22,265 nucleotides of DNA from JAVBKA01 sp031546715 (GCA_031546715.1 JAVBKA010000223.1:1-22265); one strand, 5' to 3'. Shown: positions 13,593-21,843, counted from the first letter of the stretch. Notes: generated by a model from the letters alone, not told the origin. Made by a program: numbers and translations.

Positions 13593-15632
13593 GTGCCGCA
13601 GTTAAAATTTAAAACAGGCGACTTTATAGTTTCCGCCGCAGTTGTGGCTGTTGTGCTGATGCTCATTATCTCCTTGAACGCTGTTGTTCTGGACTTTATG
13701 ATAGTCCTGAACATTGCTATGTCAATAACGGTTTTGTTACTTTCGATTAATGCAAAAACAGCCTTGGACTTCTCCACCTTTCCGTCACTTTTGTTGATTC
13801 TTACCATCTTTCGTGTTGCTATAACCGTTAGCTCCACTCGTCTTATTCTTCGTGACGGGTACGCAGGACATATGATTGAAGCCTTTGGAAACTATGTAGG
13901 CGGAAGCAATCCTGTTATTGGCGGCGTTATATTCTTTATTCTTATTATCGTTCAGTTTTTAGTTATCACCAAGGGTGCGGAGCGTGTTTCCGAGGTTGCC
14001 GCCCGCTTTACCTTGGACGCTATGCCCGGTAAGCAAATGGCTATTGACGCTGACCTTAACTCCGGTGCTATTGACGAAGCAGAAGCACGCAAGCGCAGAA
14101 CCAATGTATCCCGTGAAGCGGACTTTTACGGAGCAATGGATGGAGCTTCAAAGTTTGTTAAGGGCGACAATATTTTAGGTATTATAGTCGTTGCGGTTAA
14201 TATTATCGGCGGCTTGATTATTAACGCATTATTTGGCGGTGACATCCCAGCGTTGACCTTTGTTCTTGCCGCTATTGGTGACGGTCTTTGCGCTCAAATT
14301 CCCGCTCTTATGATTTCAACAGCTACCGGTATCGTCGTTACTAAGGCGGCGTCTGACAACTCTATGGGGCTTGATATTACTAGACAGCTTACCCAAGAGC
14401 CGAATATTCTTCTCATGGCGGGTTCTGTGCTGATTCTTATCTCTCTTGTACCGGGAATGCCTTGGTATGCCACGATTCCCATCGGCGGCGGTCTGATTGC
14501 GCTGTCCTTTTCCATTAGAAATACGCAAAAAAAAGAGATGGCGGCGAAGGAAAGTATTCCCCATGCGGAACAGGCTGCGGAGGAAGTACGAAAGCCCGAA
14601 AACGTTGTTACGCTGTTACAGGTTGACCCCATTGTCCTTGAGTTTGGTTATGGAATTATTCCGCTGGCTGACCCGTCACAGGGAGGCGACCTTCTTGACC
14701 GTGTTGTTATGATACGCCGTCAGTGCGCTATTGAGCTTGGCATGATTGTGCCTGTTATCAGACTTTTAGACAATATTCAGGCAAACGCAAACCAGTACAT
14801 TATTAAAATTAAGGGCAACGTGGTGGCTGACGGCGAAATCGTCCTTGACCACTATCTTGCCATGAACCCAGGAGATTTAATGCAAAATGTTGACGGCATT
14901 GACACTGTTGAACCTGCCTTTGGTCTACCTGCAAAATGGGTGTCCTCTGCTCAGAGGGAAAAGGCGGAGCTTTTAGGCTACACCATCGTTGACCCTCCTA
15001 GTGTTATTGCGACGCATCTAACTGAGGTGGTTCGCCGTCATGCCTATGAGCTGCTTGGTCGTCAGCATGTTCAGGTTCTTATTGACAATCTTCGTCAGAC
15101 ACAGCCCGCCCTTGTGGACGAGGTTGTGCCCAAGCAGTTTACCCTTGGTGAGGTGCAGAAAATCCTTGCTGCGCTGTTGCGTGAAGGGGTTTCCATTCGT
15201 GACATGGGAACTATAATCGAAACTATGGGCGACTATGCGGGCATGACCCGTGACCCTGATATGCTGACGGAGTACGTCCGTCAAGCCTTGCGCCGCACTA
15301 TTACCGCTCGCTATGTGCCTGACCGCAAGGCCCATGTTATCACTCTTGACCCAGGTCTTGAACAGATGATTTTGGACAATGTTAAGCATACTGAACGCGG
15401 CTCATATGTCAGCCTTGAAAATGAAGTGGTGCAGAGAATTTTCAACTCACTTAGCCATGCCGTTGAAAGGCTTAATTCCCTAGGGCTTGCGCCTATTGTA
15501 TTAACCAGCCCTGTGGTACGCTTCCATTTTAAGAAAATGGTTGACCAAATAGCTCCCGACTTGGTTGTACTGTCATTTAACGAGCTTGACCAAAATATAG
15601 ACATTCAAGCTGACGGGTTGGTGAGCTTATGA
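13593..15632 (+). CDS. flhA: Flagellar export gate protein FlhA
   Basis: FlhA is the export-gate protein that docks chaperone-substrate complexes. The length of 679 residues is normal (B. subtilis 677). The N-terminal half has about eight transmembrane helices and family motifs such as TFPSLLLILTIFRVA and the FHIPEP region beginning KGAERVSEVAARFTLDAMPG, then GDIPALTF. The cytoplasmic domain starts near residue 330 and is complete, with DPGLEQMILD and LTSPVVRFHFKKM near the end. The start is GTG 13593 behind GGAGGTGGGCAG. The stop overlaps the flhF start (ATGA). It is separated from flhB by the ATPase-PIN insertion. Confidence 0.97.
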   Translation: MPQLKFKTGDFIVSAAVVAVVLMLIISLNAVVLDFMIVLNIAMSITVLLLSINAKTALDFSTFPSLLLILTIFRVAITVSSTRLILRDGYAGHMIEAFGNYVGGSNPVIGGVIFFILIIVQFLVITKGAERVSEVAARFTLDAMPGKQMAIDADLNSGAIDEAEARKRRTNVSREADFYGAMDGASKFVKGDNILGIIVVAVNIIGGLIINALFGGDIPALTFVLAAIGDGLCAQIPALMISTATGIVVTKAASDNSMGLDITRQLTQEPNILLMAGSVLILISLVPGMPWYATIPIGGGLIALSFSIRNTQKKEMAAKESIPHAEQAAEEVRKPENVVTLLQVDPIVLEFGYGIIPLADPSQGGDLLDRVVMIRRQCAIELGMIVPVIRLLDNIQANANQYIIKIKGNVVADGEIVLDHYLAMNPGDLMQNVDGIDTVEPAFGLPAKWVSSAQREKAELLGYTIVDPPSVIATHLTEVVRRHAYELLGRQHVQVLIDNLRQTQPALVDEVVPKQFTLGEVQKILAALLREGVSIRDMGTIIETMGDYAGMTRDPDMLTEYVRQALRRTITARYVPDRKAHVITLDPGLEQMILDNVKHTERGSYVSLENEVVQRIFNSLSHAVERLNSLGLAPIVLTSPVVRFHFKKMVDQIAPDLVVLSFNELDQNIDIQADGLVSL

Positions 15633-17329
15633 ATGTAAAAAGATATTTAGCAGATTCCACTGCCGAGGCAATGGCGCAGATTAAAGCAGAGCTTGGTGTT
15701 GAAGCCTTTATCTTAAACGAGCGCAAGGTTCGCCGCAAAGGTCTGGCGGGACTTTTCAAAAAGCCCATGGTGGAGATAACCGCCGCCTACGAGCCGAAAA
15801 ACGTTGCCCGACCCTCCATGCAATCAGAACGCATATTACCCCCCGACAATCCCCTGCCCCCCGAAAGAAACAGAGGTCAGGCTCAAAACACGATTTCGCC
15901 GAAAATGGTTGACAGGGCTGTGGGCTTACTGGGGAAAAAAGGCGATCTGTCAGACGAAGAAGTCCACAAGGCGGCACTTTCAGTGCTTGAAAAAATATCA
16001 AAATCTCAGGCTACGTCCATAATTCAGCGGGAACTGTATAACCCAAACCCCGCAGAAAATCCTCCGCCTCCGTCGCCGCTTATCAGCGCGTACTCACCCT
16101 CTGCCATTGCCCAGAAAAAGGCGCAGGCGGCGGCACCGGCGGCTCAGCCAGTTCCTGCTCAAGCAATGCCCATGCCTCAGCAGCCACAAATGATTCCCGC
16201 CTTTTCCGTACCACCGCAGCAGCAGAAGCCAAAGGATGATGGGTTTAGACCCTTTCAGCCCAGAGAAATGTCCGTTGCGGAGAAGCCCGTCATGCCCCCT
16301 CAGTTTGACAATGTTAGTAACCTTTCATCAGAAGCAAGTGCCTTTAACTATCAGTCCGCTCAACTCCGCAACGCTCAAACCGACCAGAGAGGCCCTGTAT
16401 ACACGCTGTCTAACAAGGCGGGTGAAGGTGAAGGCTCGGAAAAAATGGTGGTGCTTGAGAATAAAATCGATACATTGTCCACAACCATTAACAGCCTAGT
16501 GGGTAAGCTCCAAACCTCTAAGGAGCGGGCAGGCTATCCCCCTGAAATTGAGGCGCTGTACAACGCCTTGGTTGAAAATGATTCTCATGAGGAATTTGCC
16601 CAGAGAATTATTAAGGAAGTCAACGACGTCGTTAAAAAAGAGCGGCTTCGCAGTCCTGACGATGAGGCAGACCCTAAGGAGATTTGTGAGCAGATTTTAC
16701 GTCAGTATTTAGGCGACCCTGCGCCCATAAAGCTGAAAAAGTTTAAAAGAACCGTTGTTATGCTTGTTGGTCCAACCGGCGTGGGTAAAACCACCACCTT
16801 GGCAAAGCTTGCGGCGATTTATCAGCTAAACCACCATGCCAAGGTAGGCGTTATTACCACTGATACCTATCGTATTGCGGCGGTTGAGCAGCTAAAAACC
16901 TATGCGGAAATCTTGGAAATCCCCCTTTCAGTGGTTTACAATCCTGCGGATATTACCGATACTCTTAAGGAGCATGAGGATAAGGACATTGTTCTTATTG
17001 ACACAGCGGGTAAAAGCCCTAATGACACCACCCATGAGGAGGAGGTTACAAACCTCATAAAATACTCCGATTGTGATGAAATTCATCTGGTTCTGTCTGC
17101 CACCACCTCATTTACAGGACTTCTGAATATAATAAACACATACAGCTTTTTGCGGGATTACAAGCTCATTTTCACAAAAACTGACGAAACCCCCACACTT
17201 GGCTTGATGCTCAACACTAAGTTTTTAACCGATAAGCCTATTTCATATGTTGCAGACGGACAAAATGTTCCGGATAATCTGGAAGTCTTTACCCCGCGGA
17301 AAATCGTGGCAAGACTGCTGGGAAAATAA
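15629..17329 (+). CDS. flhF: SRP-type GTPase FlhF
   Basis: FlhF is an SRP-family GTPase that sets flagellar position and works with FlhG. The N-terminus MNVKRYLADSTAEAMAQIK is typical of the B domain. The C-terminal NG domain shows the P-loop GPTGVGKT (residues 381-388), TTDTYRIAAVEQLKTYA, the switch DTAGK and TKTDE. At 566 residues it is about 200 longer than B. subtilis FlhF (366). The excess lies mainly in a Pro/Ala/Gln-rich linker (about residues 135-260) between the B and NG domains. It overlaps flhA by 4 nt; flhG follows after 30 nt. Confidence 0.96.
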   Translation: MNVKRYLADSTAEAMAQIKAELGVEAFILNERKVRRKGLAGLFKKPMVEITAAYEPKNVARPSMQSERILPPDNPLPPERNRGQAQNTISPKMVDRAVGLLGKKGDLSDEEVHKAALSVLEKISKSQATSIIQRELYNPNPAENPPPPSPLISAYSPSAIAQKKAQAAAPAAQPVPAQAMPMPQQPQMIPAFSVPPQQQKPKDDGFRPFQPREMSVAEKPVMPPQFDNVSNLSSEASAFNYQSAQLRNAQTDQRGPVYTLSNKAGEGEGSEKMVVLENKIDTLSTTINSLVGKLQTSKERAGYPPEIEALYNALVENDSHEEFAQRIIKEVNDVVKKERLRSPDDEADPKEICEQILRQYLGDPAPIKLKKFKRTVVMLVGPTGVGKTTTLAKLAAIYQLNHHAKVGVITTDTYRIAAVEQLKTYAEILEIPLSVVYNPADITDTLKEHEDKDIVLIDTAGKSPNDTTHEEEVTNLIKYSDCDEIHLVLSATTSFTGLLNIINTYSFLRDYKLIFTKTDETPTLGLMLNTKFLTDKPISYVADGQNVPDNLEVFTPRKIVARLLGK

Positions 17330-17359
17330 ATCTTTAATCGAAGGGATGGTGAGAACGTT

Positions 17360-18232
17360 ATGACAGACCAAGCCAGCGCACTACGGCAAATGGTGCAAAA
17401 TATTAAGAAATCCCGTTCTCGCCAACCGGGAGACGGAGCGAGAGTTGTTTGTATTACAAGCGGCAAGGGCGGCGTTGGGAAAACTAATATTACCGTAAAT
17501 CTTGCCTTGTCCTTGCAGAAGAAGGGTCTACGTGTTCTAGTGGTTGACGCTGACTTTGGTCTTGCAAATGTTGACGTTATGATGGGCGTTACCCCGCCCT
17601 TTGACCTTTCTCATGTCATCAGCAGAGAAAAAGAGTTGCAAGAGGTTATATTTGAAGGTCCTGGCGGAGTAAAAATAGTATCGGGCGGTTCGGGAGTATA
17701 TGAACTGCTGAACTTGACATCCAGTCAGCTTTCAGAATCAGTAGAAAAGCTCCTGACCCTTGAGGACATTGCTGACGTTATTATTTTTGATACTGGCGCA
17801 GGTGTCAGCTCAAATATTTTGAAGCTTATTGAAGCGTCTAACGAAGTAATCGTTGTAACAACTCCAGAACCCACCGCTATAATGGATGCATATGCCCTGA
17901 TTAAGACAGTACGCGCTAGCGGCTCAGAATCAAACCTGCGTCTTATTGTCAACAAGGCGGAAAACGTTACCGAGGCGCATAACACTATGAACAAATTCAT
18001 CGGCGTTGTACGGCTCTACTTACAAACAGAAATTGAAGAGCTTGGATTTGTGTTGACAGATACCGTAGTTTCCAAGTCCGTCAGAATGCAAAGACCATTT
18101 GTATTATCCTTCCCTAAATCAATGGCGGCTAAGAATATTGACGATATTACTTGGAAATTTATGAACCTTGAGCCAGAACAAAGCTCCAAAATCGGACTAA
18201 AGGGCTTTTTGAGCAATTTGTTGAGGCAGTAG
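17360..18232 (+). CDS. flhG: MinD-like ATPase FlhG (YlxH/FleN)
   Basis: FlhG is a MinD-type ATPase that stimulates FlhF and controls flagellar number. The N-terminal activator motif DQASALR (residues 3-9, DQAxxLR) is present, followed by a deviant Walker A GKGGVGKT with K36 and K41. VVDADFGLANVDVMMG and DTGAG follow. The C-terminus ends in a possible amphipathic membrane-binding helix, KGFLSNLLRQ. The length of 290 residues is normal. The start is ATG 17360; upstream GGGATGGTGAG is a moderate ribosome binding site. In B. subtilis the next genes are cheB/cheA/cheW; here the block ends in a repeat-bearing spacer. Confidence 0.96.
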   Translation: MTDQASALRQMVQNIKKSRSRQPGDGARVVCITSGKGGVGKTNITVNLALSLQKKGLRVLVVDADFGLANVDVMMGVTPPFDLSHVISREKELQEVIFEGPGGVKIVSGGSGVYELLNLTSSQLSESVEKLLTLEDIADVIIFDTGAGVSSNILKLIEASNEVIVVTTPEPTAIMDAYALIKTVRASGSESNLRLIVNKAENVTEAHNTMNKFIGVVRLYLQTEIEELGFVLTDTVVSKSVRMQRPFVLSFPKSMAAKNIDDITWKFMNLEPEQSSKIGLKGFLSNLLRQ

Positions 18233-18274
18233 ACCTTGTTCGGCAACCATGCACCGAAATTGGCTGCGTGGGCA

Positions 18275-18379
18275 ACCACCCCGCCAACTGCGGTTGGCAC
18301 CCCTCCACAGTGGGAAATAAGGCGTATGGCTCTTAAATCCCCCTCCTATGGAGGGGGGGCGCACAGCGACGGGGTGGTT
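18275..18379. mobile_element. Short MITE-like inverted element
   Basis: An ACCACCCCGCC...CCCCTCCAC arm (18275-18317) faces an AATCCCCCTCC...GGGGTGGTT arm (18336-18379), with an 18-bp centre. It is a diverged, shorter relative of the elements at 7583-7722 and 21512-21651. It lies between flhG and the PilZ gene. No clear target duplication is visible. Confidence 0.5.
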
Positions 18380-18499
18380 GGGATTCACGGCACTATAGTA
18401 GCGGAAACATTTTGCTGAGCAAGTTAAATAAGCACAATAAGTGCGGACTAACCCGAATCTCTAAGACTTATACAAGCGTGGCTTTTTAGGAGGACAAAA

Positions 18500-19315
18500 A
18501 TGGGCTTTGAAATTAATCTCGGCGAGCGGTTTACAATGAGGTACTCCGAAAAAGAGCAACTATCTTCGGGCAGTATTATTTTAGAAATATCAGAACAGGC
18601 GAATTTAGTGGTGTCTATTCCCACTTATCGTATTGACACAGAGCATTTTGTCAGTGGTAAAAAGGTAGTTTTTGAGTTTTGCAGCGGTGATGGGTTATAC
18701 TCCTTTGATGTGAGCATTTTGCGGGTTTTCAGCGAAAACGGCGAACACTTCATGGAGGTTGAAATAGACAGTCAGGTGCGGAGAAGTCAGCGCAGAGAGT
18801 ATCACCGCTATCCTCTTAGCGTTCCTGTTGAGACTAAACTGCTTATCTGCAGGGAGTTTTTGGAAATTATATCTGCTGAACAGGCGTTGTCCCATTACTT
18901 AGGCATTGTGGTTGAAGAAAATAATCCTGAGCATGAAAATTACTTTGAAGTGCCTGAGATTACGGAGGAACAGCGTCAGGAACTTGAAGCTTTTGATGAA
19001 AATCAACTGTTTTTACCTCAAGACGAGGATTTTCCTGTAATCCAAGGGCAAACTATTGACATCAGCGGCGGCGGAATGATGTTCTTTTCAACCCTTAGCT
19101 ACAAGGAAGACTCTGTTATATCCTGCCTAATTCATCTTGATGAAACGCCTATGGAATTACAAGCGCAGGTGGTCAGATTGCTAAAAAGCCATGATGCCCG
19201 CTTTGAAACAAAGGTGTGCGTGAGGTTTCTAAGTCTTACAGAGCATAAGCGCAAGGAGCTTCTGAAATATCTCTTTAAAGTCCAGATTGCCAACAGAAGG
19301 CAAACAGAGGTATAG
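18500..19315 (+). CDS. PilZ-domain c-di-GMP receptor, YcgR-like
   Basis: This 271-residue protein has the YcgR/MotI layout: an N-terminal beta-rich YcgR_2/PilZN-type domain (about 1-92) and a PilZ domain. c-di-GMP-binding signatures are RxxxR at R99/R103 (RREYHR) and D187-x-S-x-x-G in DISGGGM. Such proteins act as motor brakes when c-di-GMP is high. The two signatures are about 85 residues apart, far more than usual; the extra is an acidic insert (about 125-180, rich in Glu/Asp, e.g. PEITEEQRQELEAFDEN). The ribosome binding site AGGAGG is strong. Its place just before sigD supports a motility role. B. subtilis ypfA/motI is not in this operon, so the location differs. Confidence 0.88.
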   Translation: MGFEINLGERFTMRYSEKEQLSSGSIILEISEQANLVVSIPTYRIDTEHFVSGKKVVFEFCSGDGLYSFDVSILRVFSENGEHFMEVEIDSQVRRSQRREYHRYPLSVPVETKLLICREFLEIISAEQALSHYLGIVVEENNPEHENYFEVPEITEEQRQELEAFDENQLFLPQDEDFPVIQGQTIDISGGGMMFFSTLSYKEDSVISCLIHLDETPMELQAQVVRLLKSHDARFETKVCVRFLSLTEHKRKELLKYLFKVQIANRRQTEV

Positions 19316-19320
19316 CATAT

Positions 19321-19352
19321 TCATATGCAAGCATACTCATATGCAAGCATAT
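19321..19352 (+). promoter_or_regulatory. Tandem 16-bp direct repeats upstream of sigD
   Basis: TCATATGCAAGCATA occurs at 19321-19335 and 19337-19351, a period of 16 bp, preceded by a partial unit GCATAT. Each unit contains the small inverted repeat ATGC-AA-GCAT. It lies just after the PilZ stop and about 55 nt before sigD, so it may be a paired protein-binding site. No known regulator is assigned. Confidence 0.4.
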
Positions 19353-19405
19353 TTTTGCTACCGGGTTAATCCGCACTTACTTTATGTCAAGGAGGAACAA
19401 ATGCG

Positions 19406-20161
19406 ATGGTAGAGACGTCTGATGTTAGACTGACAAAATTGTGGACTGACTTTCAAACCTCAAAAAATTTAGACCTGCGTAACCAATTGGTAATGCAGTA
19501 CATTCATCTTGTAAAAGTCTTGGTTCACAGATTGATTCCCACCTACCGTAAGCATTTTGACTACGACGACATGATGAGCTGCGGCTTGCTTGGCTTAATG
19601 GACGCAATTGATAAGTTTGACATGTCCAAAGAGGTTAAATTTGAAACCTATGCCAGCCTTAGAATTAAAGGCGAAATCATTGACCAAATCAGAAAGCAGG
19701 ACTGGGCACCTATTAGCCTTCGACAAAAAATCAAGAAAATTGAGGACGGCTTCTCCGCCCTTGAAAGTAAATTCGGACGCAGTGCAACAGAGGGCGAGGT
19801 CGCCGAATATGTTTCCATGAATGTAGAGGATGTTAAGAAAACTCTTGACGAATCTCATACCTTTAACATGGTGGCTCTTGATGAAATTTTAGTGGAACGC
19901 TCTAACAGTGAGGAGCTTCTTGCATCTAACGAATATAGTCCAGAGCAGAACTTTGAAAACAAGGAAATGATAGAGCTGCTGGGCAAATTTATTGACTGTC
20001 TGCCTGAAAAAGAGAAGTTTGTTATCTCCATGTACTATAACGACGAGCTGACGCTGAAAGAAATCGGTCTTGTTTTAGGCGTTTCTGAATCCCGTGTGAG
20101 CCAAATACACTCAAAGGCACTTATGTCTTTGAGGACGAAAATGAAAAAAGAGTTTAGTTAG
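19406..20161 (+). CDS. sigD: Flagellar sigma factor SigD (FliA, sigma-28)
   Basis: This is the sigma factor for late flagellar, chemotaxis and motor genes. The 251 residues match the family (B. subtilis SigD 254). Region 2 has DYDDMMSCGLLGLMDAIDKFD and FETYASLRIKGEIIDQIRKQDW, the classical sigma-28 pattern. Region 3 follows (FSALESKFGRSATEGEVAEY), and region 4 ends with an HTH: LKEIGLVLGVSESRVSQIHSKAL. The start is ATG 19406 behind GGAGG at 19391. An ATG at 19401 is out of frame and stops after three codons. The anti-sigma factor FlgM is not in this window. Confidence 0.97.
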   Translation: MVETSDVRLTKLWTDFQTSKNLDLRNQLVMQYIHLVKVLVHRLIPTYRKHFDYDDMMSCGLLGLMDAIDKFDMSKEVKFETYASLRIKGEIIDQIRKQDWAPISLRQKIKKIEDGFSALESKFGRSATEGEVAEYVSMNVEDVKKTLDESHTFNMVALDEILVERSNSEELLASNEYSPEQNFENKEMIELLGKFIDCLPEKEKFVISMYYNDELTLKEIGLVLGVSESRVSQIHSKALMSLRTKMKKEFS

Positions 20162-20208
20162 AGGTAAATTATTAATTACCGCTTGCATAAAAGGAGGTAT
20201 ACTTACTT

Positions 20209-20580
20209 ATGCCGATGAGAATCGAAACCTTGATGAGCAATATGAAACCGGCGGAAGTTGCTACCGACCGTGCCCGTGATATACGAATGCAAGGACTTAA
20301 TCACAAGGACATGCAAACCGTTGAGGAACGTCGCGCTGAGGAGCTTCGCAAGCCCCAAGACGTGGAAAAAATGGAAGATTCCCGCGTTAATGCCGACGAT
20401 GAAGGACATAATCAAGCAGACAGCTATGAGTCTGAGCAAAAACAGCGCAGACCAAAGGATGAGCCAGAGTTACCAGCGGCAGACTTACAGCAGTTAGCCG
20501 CCGACAAAATACTTGCGCTTCCCGTTGACAAGGGCAAATTTGCCCATAAGGAAGAGCATCGTATCGACATAGTTTTATAG
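20209..20580 (+). CDS. Small hydrophilic protein of the motility locus, unknown function
   Basis: This is a 123-residue charged protein with no signal peptide, membrane segment or domain I recognise. The centre (about 35-90) is rich in Glu, Arg, Lys, Asp and Gln and is probably helical or disordered; the C-terminus ends HRIDIVL. The ribosome binding site AGGAGGT before ATG 20209 is good and the frame fills the space between sigD and the SwrB-like gene, so it is very likely expressed. Clostridial flagellar loci often carry a similar small charged protein here, from memory and not checked. I give no function. Confidence 0.75.
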   Translation: MPMRIETLMSNMKPAEVATDRARDIRMQGLNHKDMQTVEERRAEELRKPQDVEKMEDSRVNADDEGHNQADSYESEQKQRRPKDEPELPAADLQQLAADKILALPVDKGKFAHKEEHRIDIVL

Positions 20581-20581
20581 T

Positions 20582-21160
20582 ATGTGGTGGTATTTCGGCG
20601 GATTTACCGCATTACAGATTATAATATGGGTAGTTTTTCTCATAATTAATAAGAAAAAGATGAAAGTCACCAAGGAAAATACGAAAATTGCGGATAAGGA
20701 AGCCAAGGTTTTCAAGCTGTATCAAGAGATTGAAGTCATGCTTGACAGCTTTGACCAATATCTTCGTGAGGTGCATGAGGAACTTGAGGAAAACCGTACG
20801 GCATTAAACGAACTTTCCCGCCAAGCCACGGTGATTTACATGCAAACCATTGACGCCAAACCAGTTCAGCACAGTGCCACGCCAGTGCAAACCCCAGAGC
20901 CTGACGATAAGCCAAAGGTGTACTCCCAGTACGCCCCGCTACCGTCAAAAACTGAGGAGCTTGCCGCCAAGGTGGAGGAGGCTAAGAACTTAAAAAACAG
21001 CCGCTTATCTACCAAGGACAGGGAAACCTTAAGCAAGCTGAGCAGTAAGGCGCAAAAGGTACGCTTTTTAATGAGCCGAGGGCTTTCCATAGACGAAGTC
21101 GCATATGAAACGGACATAGGCAAGGGCGAAATACGGCTTATTACGGATTTAGACAGGTGA
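20582..21160 (+). CDS. SwrB-like membrane protein (DUF6115-like)
   Basis: This 192-residue protein has one N-terminal transmembrane helix (about 4-22) and then KKKMK. A coiled-coil-like segment follows (about 35-90), then a Pro/Thr/Lys linker, and a C-terminal helix-turn-helix-like part: LMSRGLSIDEVAYETDIGKGEIRLI. This layout and the position after sigD match B. subtilis SwrB, which promotes basal-body maturation and activates the export gate. The start is ATG 20582, 1 nt after the previous stop, with no clear ribosome binding site, so it is probably translationally coupled. It is the last gene before the terminator. Naming rests on layout and synteny. Confidence 0.72.
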   Translation: MWWYFGGFTALQIIIWVVFLIINKKKMKVTKENTKIADKEAKVFKLYQEIEVMLDSFDQYLREVHEELEENRTALNELSRQATVIYMQTIDAKPVQHSATPVQTPEPDDKPKVYSQYAPLPSKTEELAAKVEEAKNLKNSRLSTKDRETLSKLSSKAQKVRFLMSRGLSIDEVAYETDIGKGEIRLITDLDR

Positions 21161-21161
21161 T

Positions 21162-21192
21162 AAAAGACAGGCGGTGCGCCTGTCTTTTTTTT
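21162..21192 (+). terminator. Rho-independent terminator after the SwrB-like gene
   Basis: A 9-bp perfect stem AGACAGGCG/CGCCTGTCT with loop GTG (21165-21185), extended by A:T pairs, runs into eight T residues (21185-21192). It begins 2 nt after the stop and marks the end of the operon. Confidence 0.95.
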
Positions 21193-21227
21193 GGTATATT
21201 GTGGGGGAATAATGCGGTTTCTTGTAG

Positions 21228-21248
21228 GGCAAGGGCTCTGCTCTTGCC
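21228..21248 (-). repeat. GGCAAG/CTTGCC hairpin repeat, minus copy
   Basis: This is the reverse form of the 7751-7771 hairpin, preceded by TGTAG, the mirror of the CTACA that follows the + copies. Stem GGCAAG/CTTGCC is perfect. Confidence 0.7.
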
Positions 21249-21289
21249 GTCCTCTGAGGGGTAACTACATCTTCGGTGAATCGGCGTAG

Positions 21290-21308
21290 GGGCGAACATC
21301 GTTCGCCC
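21290..21308 (-). repeat. GGGCGAAC hairpin repeat, copy 4
   Basis: GGGCGAACATCGTTCGCCC is a perfect stem with a different loop (ATC on the + strand), preceded by GTAG as in the copy at 7216-7234. Confidence 0.8.
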
Positions 21309-21440
21309 GAGGGTTGCTGTGTTTTGTGAGTTATTCGCCTAGGGTTGCTACACCTTTGGTGTAATCGCATGTTTTTTTCTCGTCCCGCTCATGCCGCGGA
21401 GGCACTTCCGTTACGAAGGGTGGTAATGGTTTTTGGGTTT

Positions 21441-21843
21441 CTAGCTTTTTGTGCTGGGCTGGTGATATTTTTACGTTGCTCGATTATTCACCGTAGTTTG
21501 CTGCTAAGGTGACCACCCCGCCCTTCGGGCACCCCTCCACAGAGGGGAATTTGTCGCCTTGCGGAATCTGTTTTTATCTAAAGTAGCATAGTAACCTCAA
21601 CCAGTACCTAAATTCCCCTCTGTGGAGGGGTGCCCAACGGGCGGGGTGGTAAAACCCCCGCCAGAAAACCTTACACACCACGGCAATAGCAGAGCCCTTG
21701 CCCTACAGTCCGTAGCAGCACGCTACAAAACACCACTACACCCCCACCCTAGCAAATAGCCGAATCATATAGACAGGACGAGCGCGGCGCGCCCATTCTG
21801 CCCGTACACCAGCCCATCAGGCGCATCCAAAAGGGTGCTTTGC
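21441..21843 (+). repeat. 403-bp long direct repeat, copy 2
   Basis: Same length and orientation as 7512-7914. Differences are scattered substitutions and a few one-base indels (for example CCGAATCAT here against CCGAACCCAT there). Together the copies bracket fliP through swrB. Confidence 0.85.
21512..21651. mobile_element. MITE-like element, 40-bp terminal inverted repeats, copy 2
   Basis: Same ends (ACCACCCCGCC and GGCGGGGTGGT), same arm length and similar centre as 7583-7722. It lies inside the 403-bp repeat, so the two copies may stem from one duplication rather than two insertions. Confidence 0.5.

Noticed and set aside
18384..18499. Sigma-28 promoter or c-di-GMP riboswitch before the PilZ gene
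   Set aside because: TAAA (18425-18428) is followed after 14 nt by GCGGACTA, matching GCCGATAA at only about 5 of 8. I found no GEMM-type riboswitch core.
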